Shown here piece after piece: positions 7,699-13,367 of a stretch of 15,198 nt of DNA. The translations under genes and the position numbers were made by a program. Below the pieces are notes generated by a model. That model was not told where the DNA came from. It worked only from the letters and a program-made list of their open reading frames with translations, and searched no databases. Source of the DNA: JADHUC01 sp964617665 (GTDB lineage Bacteria > Planctomycetota > Planctomycetia > Pirellulales > Pirellulaceae); NCBI GenBank assembly GCA_964617665.1, contig CAZUAH010000324.1, positions 1 to 15,198 on the forward strand. Direction: 5' to 3'. Position 1 is the first letter of the stretch. Each line of letters starts with the position of its first letter.

Positions 7699-8739
7699 CT
7701 AGGGTTGGAGCACGACACGAAGGGCCTCGCCGGTCTCCATTAGTTTGAAGGCTTGATGAATCTGGTCCAGTGGCAGAATGTGCGTGGCCAGCTTGTTGGC
7801 CGGCACCTGACCGGACGCAATCAGTTCGACGGCCTTTTCCACGTGCACGGGTGCTGAATCGCTTGTGCCCACGACTCGCAGTTCGCCGTAGTGAATCGGG
7901 CGGCTGTCAACCGTGATCGTGCTGTTGTCTTTCGGCAACGACGCGAACAGCACAACGGTTCCCCGCTTGCGAACCAGGTTCACGGCTTGTTCTTGGGGCG
8001 CGGCGGCGGGCGCGGCGACGATCGCAATGTCGGCTCCCATGCCATCGGTCTCGGACATGACGCAGTCAGCCAAGTCCGACTTCGTGGGATTGATAAGTAC
8101 GTCGAATCCGAATCCTTCCGCTTGAGCCAGCCGTGTGTCGTTTACCTCGGACAGAATGATCTTTCCCGCGCCCAGGCTTTGTGCCACACAGGCGTTCATC
8201 AGCCCCATCGGGCCTGCGCCAAGGACCAACACGGTGTCGCCTTGTTCCAAGTCGCATTGTCCCAGCGAATTGACGGCGCAACTGACCGGCTCCGCCAAAG
8301 CCGCGTGTTGCGGCGCCAAATCCGGCGGAGTCTTAATCACGTGGCCGCGCTCAAGTGCCCGCGCGGGGACAACGGTATATTCAGCCATGCCGCCGGGATA
8401 GACGAATCCCATGGGCGCGACGTTCACGCAGAGATTAGGCCAACCGCGCCGGCAGTAGAAGCAATTGCCACACGAAATGCTGGTGGCCATGACGATCCGC
8501 TGGCCAGCTGCGAAATTGTCCACGGCGTTCGGCCCGACCTGTTCGATCACGCCGGTGAATTCGTGGCCCATGGTCAGCGGAGGTTTGACTCGCGGATTGC
8601 CGATCTTGTAGCTCTTCCAGTCCGTACCGCAGACCGCGCAAGCGTCGACCTTGACCAACAGTTCTGCCTCGCCGCATGCAGGCTTGGAAAGATCTTCGAC
8701 GCGAACGTCACCGGGCCCGTAATAAACAACGGCTTTCAT
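7699..8739 (-). CDS. Zinc-dependent medium-chain (MDR) polyol/alcohol dehydrogenase
   Basis: A 346-residue NAD(P)-dependent dehydrogenase of the sorbitol/threonine-dehydrogenase branch. Catalytic zinc ligands are Cys37 (CGTD), His59-Glu60 (GHE) and Glu150 (EP). Four structural-zinc cysteines are at 90, 93, 96 and 104. The Rossmann motif is GAGPMG (174-179), and an acidic residue after the second strand (LSEVNDTR) favours NAD. Length is typical and no key residue is missing. Two ATGs are adjacent (8740-8742 and 8737-8739). The second is preferred because GGAGG at 8746-8750 is then 6 nt away rather than 3. Either way the start overlaps the aldolase stop (TGATG), implying translational coupling. 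It is the last gene of the cupin-SDR-aldolase-MDR operon. It likely oxidises a secondary alcohol of a polyol, sugar acid or aldol-cleavage product in the cytoplasm; substrate is unresolved. Confidence 0.88.
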   Translation of the reverse strand: MKAVVYYGPGDVRVEDLSKPACGEAELLVKVDACAVCGTDWKSYKIGNPRVKPPLTMGHEFTGVIEQVGPNAVDNFAAGQRIVMATSISCGNCFYCRRGWPNLCVNVAPMGFVYPGGMAEYTVVPARALERGHVIKTPPDLAPQHAALAEPVSCAVNSLGQCDLEQGDTVLVLGAGPMGLMNACVAQSLGAGKIILSEVNDTRLAQAEGFGFDVLINPTKSDLADCVMSETDGMGADIAIVAAPAAAPQEQAVNLVRKRGTVVLFASLPKDNSTITVDSRPIHYGELRVVGTSDSAPVHVEKAVELIASGQVPANKLATHILPLDQIHQAFKLMETGEALRVVLQP

Positions 8740-9440
8740 CATTCGCCTCCCGCGGATGCCTCATCAGGTGCCTCGTCCATGATCACCGCCGTTCCGCTGG
8801 CTGCCCCCAAACGCTTGCAGCCTTGGTCCAGGTAGCCGCTCGCGATCTCGTACGAAGCCACACCGCCCGAGGCTTTCACGCCCATCGCGTCGCCCACGGT
8901 CTTCATCATCACGTCGATCGTCTCGGGCGTAGCCGAGCCGTCGCCGAAGCCAGTCGAAGTCTTGACGTAATCGGCCCCAGCGTCTCGGGCGATTTCGCAT
9001 GCCTTGGCGACTTGCTCCGGCGACAGGTAGCACGTCTCCAAAATCACCTTGACCAGCACATCGCCCGCTTTCTTGGCTTCGGCCACTACCGCTTCGATGT
9101 CCCTTTGCACCCAGTCGTAATCACCCGAAAGGAACTTGCCAATGTTCATTACCATGTCCAGCTCTTTGGCACCGTCTTCGATGCCCAGTTTGGCCTCCAA
9201 TGCCTTCACTTCGGGGCGATTCGTCCCGTGTGGGAAGCCCACCACCATCGAAGGCACGACGCCCGAACCATCCAGTTGACTGGCGGTCAGCGCCACGTCA
9301 CTGGGCCTGACACACACGCTGGCCACTTGGTGTTTGCGCCCCAGTTCACAGTTCTCGATGATGTCCTGATCGGTCATCGTCGGCTTCAGCGCCGCATGGT
9401 CGATCGTTGCCGCGATTTGTTGCTTAGTCCATTTTGCCAT
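8739..9440 (-). CDS. deoC: Deoxyribose-phosphate aldolase family protein (DeoC)
   Basis: A 233-residue class I aldolase of the DeoC family (TIM barrel). Catalytic residues are in place: Asp95 in ELDMVMNIG, Schiff-base Lys160 in DYVKTSTGFG, and Lys189 in MGVKASGGV. These correspond to Asp102, Lys167 and Lys201 of the E. coli enzyme. The known reaction is 2-deoxyribose-5-phosphate to glyceraldehyde-3-phosphate plus acetaldehyde. In this operon there is no phosphopentomutase, nucleoside phosphorylase or deoxyribokinase. It sits between an SDR and an MDR dehydrogenase, so it may cleave another deoxy- or keto-sugar (phosphate). The ATG is preceded by AAGGGAT (9451-9457) at a rather long 10-nt spacing. 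The gap to the SDR stop is 40 nt, and the stop overlaps the MDR gene start. Family call is firm, but physiological substrate should not be assumed to be deoxyribose-phosphate. Confidence 0.88.
   Translation of the reverse strand: MAKWTKQQIAATIDHAALKPTMTDQDIIENCELGRKHQVASVCVRPSDVALTASQLDGSGVVPSMVVGFPHGTNRPEVKALEAKLGIEDGAKELDMVMNIGKFLSGDYDWVQRDIEAVVAEAKKAGDVLVKVILETCYLSPEQVAKACEIARDAGADYVKTSTGFGDGSATPETIDVMMKTVGDAMGVKASGGVASYEIASGYLDQGCKRLGAASGTAVIMDEAPDEASAGGE
8746..8750 (-). promoter_or_regulatory. Shine-Dalgarno deciding the MDR dehydrogenase start
   Basis: GGAGG on the minus strand lies within the last codons of the aldolase gene. Spacing is 3 nt to the first ATG and 6 nt to the second, so the second ATG, giving MKAVVYYG, is the better start. 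Confidence 0.55.
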
Positions 9441-9480
9441 GACTTGGCATATCCCTTCTCTTCAATGGTCATTTCTTCAC

Positions 9481-10257
9481 TTAGTGCATTTCTCGGCCGC
9501 CCGTGATATTGATGGCCTGGCCGGTCATGTAATCCGCTTGGCCCGAGGCCAGAAAGCATGTCATATTCACTACGTCGTCGATGCGAGCTAATCGGCCTAG
9601 CGGAACCTTGGACGTGAACTTCTTGACGACATCTTCGATCGGCAGGTTCAGGTTCTTCACGTAGTCCTCCGACACGTTGCTCCATACGCCGGTCGCCTCG
9701 GTGATCCCGGGGCAAACGCAGTTCACCCGAATGTTGTCGCCGGCCAACTCGAATGCCAGAGCTTGCGTGAAGCCGATAATCGCTGCCTTGGCGGCCGAGT
9801 AGGCGCTCATCAGCGCCGAACCGGTCTTGCCCGATTTGCTTGAGAAGTTGACGATACTCCCACCGCCCACTTTCTTCATGACGGGCACAACCTCCTTGAT
9901 GAAGAAGAACGTGCCCTTGCAGTTGACGGCAAACACAAAGTCCCAATTCTCTTCGGACAGATCCTCCACGTTGCCGCCCTCACCGACGGTGCCCGCCACG
10001 TTTACCAGCACGTCGATGCCGCCGCCAAACGCATCAAGCGCGGCGGCAACGACTTTCTTGACTTGTTCGTGATCGGTCGCGTCGGCGGCCAGTCCCCCGC
10101 AGTTCTCGCCCAATTCCGTACAGATCGCATCCAGTTGGCTTTGGTCTAGATCGGTGATGAAGACCCTTGCCCCTTGCTCGATCAAACGCGCGGCAATCCC
10201 CTTGCCGATCGACCCAACCGCACCGGTGACCAGGGCCACTTTGTTCTTGAATTCCAT
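9481..10257 (-). CDS. SDR-family oxidoreductase, SrlD-like sugar/polyol dehydrogenase
   Basis: A 258-residue classical short-chain dehydrogenase. The cofactor motif TGAVGSIG is at 11-18 and Asp36 after the second strand favours NAD. NVAG is at 86-89, Asn112 in the structural position, and the catalytic Ser140, Tyr153 and Lys157 (YSAAK) are intact. The segment SSKSGKTGS before YSAAK and the end TGQAINITGGREMH resemble sorbitol-6-phosphate 2-dehydrogenase-type SDRs, suggesting a keto-sugar or polyol substrate. The open frame runs 42 codons further upstream into the cupin gene. ATG 10257 is chosen because it gives the canonical MEFKNKVALVTGA start and has GAGGA (10266-10270) at 8-nt spacing. That ribosome-binding site overlaps the cupin stop codon, a sign of translational coupling. 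It is the second gene of the operon, acting in the cytoplasm. Exact substrate unknown. Confidence 0.88.
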   Translation of the reverse strand: MEFKNKVALVTGAVGSIGKGIAARLIEQGARVFITDLDQSQLDAICTELGENCGGLAADATDHEQVKKVVAAALDAFGGGIDVLVNVAGTVGEGGNVEDLSEENWDFVFAVNCKGTFFFIKEVVPVMKKVGGGSIVNFSSKSGKTGSALMSAYSAAKAAIIGFTQALAFELAGDNIRVNCVCPGITEATGVWSNVSEDYVKNLNLPIEDVVKKFTSKVPLGRLARIDDVVNMTCFLASGQADYMTGQAINITGGREMH

Positions 10258-10268
10258 TCTTTCGATCC

Positions 10269-10964
10269 TCAACCGCCCAAGAAGTACTTGTTCATCGCTT
10301 CGTCCGAATGCCGGACCGCCGAATCCGTGTGAACGTTTGCCACCTCGGTGATGATCGCACCCTCCGGGCCACCGAACTGCCAATGACGCGTACCGACCTT
10401 GGCCAATTTAACGAACATGCCGGGCGTGGCCAGCACTTCGTGTTTGGTGGTCGCCGTGCCGCCGCAATGGCATTTAGGAATCTTCACCTCGTCGCACAGA
10501 TTCGGCTCGCCGATGCCTACGATGTGGCTTGCCCCCCAGCGAACCAGCCAGCCTTCGCGCTTCGCCGGGTTCCCTTCGGCTTCCAGGTGCCAATGCTCCG
10601 GCAACATCTGATTCGGAAGCAGGAACAGGTCCATGACCATGTAGCGGTCTTCGACGTTGTTCATGAACATGTACGCCGCAAGGCCCAACTTGGTGAACTC
10701 GCCCGTGTCGTAGTCCGAGACCCACAGGTTCTCGCGCAATTCCGGAAAGATGTGGTAGCCGTGATACTCGCACAGCGCGATGATCGCATCTTTGCCTTTT
10801 TCTACGTCGAACTTTCCGTCGCTATCGTAGAACTGCTCGTTCTTGAAACAGATCTTCTCTTTCTTCTCAGAGCATTTCTCCTCGGCGCCGACCGATCGAG
10901 CTGCTCCAACCATTGCCAACCCAGCGGCCGAACCGGCGGCCTTCAGAAGCGTTCGTCTGTCCAT
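10269..10964 (-). CDS. Tat-signal cupin, D-lyxose isomerase-like
   Basis: A 231-residue protein with a short twin-arginine-type leader (MDRRTLLKAAG, hydrophobic to about 25, then SVGA). The mature part is a single cupin barrel that resembles D-lyxose ketol-isomerases. A metal site with His124-x-His126 (PEHWH) and Glu137 (KREGWLVRWG) is followed by the PG turn at 181-182. Then come His194 in GTRHWQFGGPEGAI and the signature EVANVHTDSAVRHSD (207-221). Known members interconvert D-lyxose/D-xylulose or D-mannose/D-fructose using Mn2+. A Tat leader is unexpected for a sugar isomerase, so it may work in the periplasm or bind rather than isomerise. A CxC-GG motif (165-169) is an extra feature. GAGG at 10971-10974 supports the ATG. 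It is the first gene of the operon; the SDR gene follows after 11 nt. Family assignment is by remembered motif pattern, not alignment. Confidence 0.72.
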   Translation of the reverse strand: MDRRTLLKAAGSAAGLAMVGAARSVGAEEKCSEKKEKICFKNEQFYDSDGKFDVEKGKDAIIALCEYHGYHIFPELRENLWVSDYDTGEFTKLGLAAYMFMNNVEDRYMVMDLFLLPNQMLPEHWHLEAEGNPAKREGWLVRWGASHIVGIGEPNLCDEVKIPKCHCGGTATTKHEVLATPGMFVKLAKVGTRHWQFGGPEGAIITEVANVHTDSAVRHSDEAMNKYFLGG

Positions 10965-11020
10965 CGTTTACCTCTCGTTTGAGTAGGAGTCTATGTTAGT
11001 GAGTTTGAGCCTTTGCTCGC

Positions 11021-11113
11021 GTCTTTCGTTCCCGTCTCTCGTTCCCAAGCTCTGCTCGGGAACACACGTCCTGGAAGCTCCGCTTCCCCCACTTGCGAAG
11101 CCTAGCTTCGCGA
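11021..11113. repeat. Tandem 13-mer plus three consecutive tri-loop hairpins (dispersed-repeat-like)
   Basis: GTCTYTCGTTCCC occurs twice head to tail (11021-11033, 11034-11046). Three hairpins with 3-nt loops follow. The first is GTTCCCAAGC / GCTCGGGAAC (11041-11050 and 11054-11063, one mismatch, loop TCT). The second is GGAAGC / GCTTCC (11073-11078 and 11082-11087, loop TCC). The third is GCGAAGC / GCTTCGC (11095-11101 and 11105-11111, loop CTA). The TCTCGTTCCCAAGCTCTGC pattern resembles a short palindromic repeat I recall as widespread between genes in planctomycete and cyanobacterial genomes. Its mobility and function are unclear. The structure is seen directly; the family identity is from memory. 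Confidence 0.7.
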
Positions 11114-11143
11114 GGCCCTTGTAGTAGTCCGTCTGTCGATCAA

Positions 11144-11250
11144 TGTCAGGTGGGGTGGCCGGGGCTGGACTGAGCGTCAGCGAGGGAAGCCCCGGGGTTT
11201 CGGGCTTGCGCCCTCCAACCCCGGCCACCCTGGCCTCAATCTACCTGACA
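11144..11250. repeat. About 107-bp nested palindromic repeat element
   Basis: Outer arms TGTCAGGT (11144-11151) and ACCTGACA (11243-11250) match perfectly. Main arms GGGTGGCCGGGGCTGGA (11153-11169) and its inverse (11214-11230) match at 16 of 17 positions. An inner hairpin AAGCCC / GGGCTT is at 11187-11192 and 11202-11207. The element would fold into one long structure. It looks like a non-autonomous or REP/MITE-like dispersed repeat of GC-rich planctomycete intergenic DNA. No transposase is encoded. It may also act as a transcript end for the lyase gene. Confidence 0.7.
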
Positions 11251-11324
11251 AATATCGATAGCCGCACCAGTAGTGCAATTCTACTTTCCGCCCCCCCGTG
11301 ACCGCAATCCGCCAAAACGAGCCG

Positions 11325-13055
11325 CTAATCCGTGATTTCAAGCGTGATCTTGTGCTGGAGATGCGATTCGTCAAACGGAATCCGGATCTCGATGCGACCT
11401 TCTCCTGGCGTGGCGCGGCCGTCCTTGCGATAGGGATTGTGGGGTAGAGCGGGCCAATGCAGGCTGGCCGTAGGCGGCAGGTGTAGGCAGTACCCGGCAT
11501 AAGTGACTCGGCCGCCGAGCGTCTCGGGCGAGACGGACAGAGGCTCGTCTGTGATATTGACTTTTTCCCCAGTCCCCGTTTGCAGCGTCGTATTCATGTG
11601 AGGAATCAACGTCAGGTGCGCGGCGACGGGCAAATCGGAGTTCTCGGTGGCCTCGATCGTATATTCCAGTGTCGTCTCGTCAAGTGGCTGCACACGGATA
11701 CGACACGATTCCGGTCCGTATGTGAGATCCAGCCCGAACGTCGGATCGAGGACAAGCGACGCGGCCGATGGCACATGGTGTAGTTTGCCCTTCGGGATGA
11801 AATCGGGGCTGGTATCTCCCGGCTTGTGCGATAGCAGGCTGATGTCGCCAACCGTGAAGTTGCTCCAACCGGGCTGAAGCTTGGTGTTGCCACCGCCAAG
11901 CATCAAACCCGCCTTGTCATGAAAGATGCTCACCATGTTCTGGCGATCCTGAGTCCATCGCGATTTGGGAATCGGGGCGGTGTAGGCTGACAAGCACACG
12001 AACCATGGTCCATGACGCATCGTGGCCGCTCGATTCACTCCGCCTTCGGTCAACACGAACACCTGTTTCTCTTCGGCGGTGGCCGTCTGTTCGACAGGGC
12101 CTTCCTGGCCGCAGAGTATCAGCGACGCCATGAGATCGGCATCCAGATTTTCGACGCCGAAACGAGACCACTGATTCGCAAGATAGGCACGCCCAACGGC
12201 GGTGAATGTGAAGCCTACGTTCCCGACCGAGACTCTCTCGTGGTACGGGTTGCGCTGATCTATGGTTTCAACGTTTTGCCCGTCAGGATACGTGAAGTGG
12301 CGATGGAAAGCGGCCGCCGTCTCCAGAGCGGGTTGAACACGCTGGTCATTCGACATGGCGTAGTACGTGCCCAGCGCATCGACATAGACGAAGTTGTATA
12401 GCACCACCGGCCCAACACCTTCGGACCAGTAACCCGCCTCCGACTGTTTCGCTGCGACCTTCGCAAGGAAGTCGCCCGCCTGTTTACACCATTCGGGACG
12501 ATCGAACGTCTTACCAGCGACATACAGACCCATCGCGTGATGTGCCGGTATGTTGTGCACATGACCCAGGCAGTGTCCGCTGATGCCCGTGTACCCGAGC
12601 GCTAGGGCCTCTTCCCACCGGCTGCGGTCTTCCGGAGCCATGTCCTCGCGGATTAGCGCGAACGTGCGAATCCATCGCGAGTACGTCCAAGGCATCCAGA
12701 TCATGCCCCACGTGCTGCCGTCCTTCTTCTCAAAAATCCAACGTCCTCGTTCGTCCATCTTGTCGATCAGCGGATCGCCTGACTTGACGATCGCATCCAG
12801 TAATTCACTGTTTTTGTAGTACTTGTTGCCCTCCGCCCGCGTCGTATAGGCGACAGCCAGCGGGTACATCGGATGCTGGTCGCGGCAAATCCAGATCCCC
12901 GTGCCGAAGCGTCCGGATTCCGAATCGAAGGTTTTCAGGATCGCAGGCACCTTTTCTGCGAGTTGCCCGATCAGGCGTTCCCTGTAGGTCAACTCGTCGG
13001 CGTACGCCGATCCGACGATCAACACACACACGGCAACGGCCCAGTAGACTTTCAT
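11325..13055 (-). CDS. Secreted putative alpha/alpha-toroid polysaccharide lyase
   Basis: 576 residues. A signal peptide covers 1-19 (MKVYWAVAVCVLIVGSAYA). The N-terminal about 320 residues are helix- and aromatic-rich with the look of an (alpha/alpha) toroid. The landmarks are PWTYSRWIRTFALI, HNIPAHHAMGLY (167-178), EAGYWSEGVGP (207-217), and YNFVYVDALGTYYA (220-233). The C-terminal about 250 residues are strand-rich, like the beta-sandwich of heparinase/alginate-lyase superfamily proteins. Asn168/His172 and Tyr220/Tyr224 are candidates for the Asn-His-Tyr catalytic set of such lyases, but this is inference from pattern. The open frame extends to a GTG at 13088; ATG 13055 is preferred because it starts the signal peptide and has GGAG (13063-13066) at 7-nt spacing. 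It is divergent from the sulfatase and upstream of the sugar operon on the same strand. The likely role is depolymerising an acidic, perhaps sulfated, polysaccharide outside the cytoplasm. A hydrolase rather than a lyase remains possible. Confidence 0.6.
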   Translation of the reverse strand: MKVYWAVAVCVLIVGSAYADELTYRERLIGQLAEKVPAILKTFDSESGRFGTGIWICRDQHPMYPLAVAYTTRAEGNKYYKNSELLDAIVKSGDPLIDKMDERGRWIFEKKDGSTWGMIWMPWTYSRWIRTFALIREDMAPEDRSRWEEALALGYTGISGHCLGHVHNIPAHHAMGLYVAGKTFDRPEWCKQAGDFLAKVAAKQSEAGYWSEGVGPVVLYNFVYVDALGTYYAMSNDQRVQPALETAAAFHRHFTYPDGQNVETIDQRNPYHERVSVGNVGFTFTAVGRAYLANQWSRFGVENLDADLMASLILCGQEGPVEQTATAEEKQVFVLTEGGVNRAATMRHGPWFVCLSAYTAPIPKSRWTQDRQNMVSIFHDKAGLMLGGGNTKLQPGWSNFTVGDISLLSHKPGDTSPDFIPKGKLHHVPSAASLVLDPTFGLDLTYGPESCRIRVQPLDETTLEYTIEATENSDLPVAAHLTLIPHMNTTLQTGTGEKVNITDEPLSVSPETLGGRVTYAGYCLHLPPTASLHWPALPHNPYRKDGRATPGEGRIEIRIPFDESHLQHKITLEITD

Positions 13056-13277
13056 GACATCTCTCCCAGGCTGAGTAAGAAAGCTCACGTTTCAGATTCA
13101 CCTTGTACCTCTATCTGTCGTCAGAAGCAAGCTTTCCGGCAGCGAACGGAATAGTCACTACTCTGTGAACTCACCAATCGATTGAACCGGCCTCGATGCA
13201 ACGGTAGGCTGTAATTGAAGCAGTAATACCAACCCGCTCACGATATCCGCTGGAATGCAAGGTAACTGCCTACTAGA

Positions 13278-13305
13278 TCGGTCGTCGCATGGAGCCGACG
13301 GCCGA
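13278..13305 (+). promoter_or_regulatory. Inverted repeat / possible leader hairpin upstream of the sulfatase
   Basis: TCGGTCGTCG (13278-13287) and CGACGGCCGA (13296-13305) pair over 10 positions, with one G-U wobble in plus-strand RNA and an 8-nt loop. It lies about 60 nt upstream of the sulfatase ATG. It could be an operator or a leader structure. No U-run follows, so it is not an evident attenuator. Confidence 0.3.
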
Positions 13306-13353
13306 ACCAGCCGAGCCGTATCCATGTTGTTCAAGATCGACAAACCTTGACCC

Positions 13354-13359
13354 GGAGGG
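13354..13359 (+). promoter_or_regulatory. Shine-Dalgarno deciding the sulfatase start
   Basis: GGAGGG ends 8 nt before the ATG at 13368. It falls inside the extended open frame that begins at TTG 13347, so translation should start at 13368. Confidence 0.65.
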
Positions 13360-13367
13360 CTTTCAAT

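Larger units (their letters stand above)
10965..11324. other. Repeat-rich intergenic spacer
   Basis: These 360 bases between the lyase stop and the cupin start on the same strand have no supportable gene. They contain two separate structured repeats, at 11021-11113 and 11144-11250. They should also contain the cupin operon promoter (in or downstream of the hairpin repeat on the minus strand) and the end of the lyase transcript. I see no clear -35/-10 pair and no U-tract terminator. Confidence 0.6.
13056..13367. other. Divergent intergenic region, lyase / sulfatase
   Basis: These 312 bases contain no supportable gene and must hold both promoters. Apart from the inverted repeat at 13278-13305 and the two ribosome-binding sites, I see no convincing -35/-10 pair. 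Confidence 0.5.

Noticed and set aside
7891..8835. Plus-strand open frame of 314 codons opposite the MDR dehydrogenase
   Set aside because: The minus strand carries all zinc ligands and the Rossmann motif of an MDR enzyme; the plus frame is a GC-driven shadow.
10258..10383. Upstream extension of the SDR open frame
   Set aside because: It overlaps the cupin coding region. The ATG at 10257 has a good ribosome-binding site and starts the canonical SDR N-terminus.
7699..10964. Bacterial microcompartment (fucose/rhamnose) locus, suggested by an aldolase in a planctomycete sugar operon
   Set aside because: No shell-protein genes and no CoA-acylating aldehyde dehydrogenase in the window.
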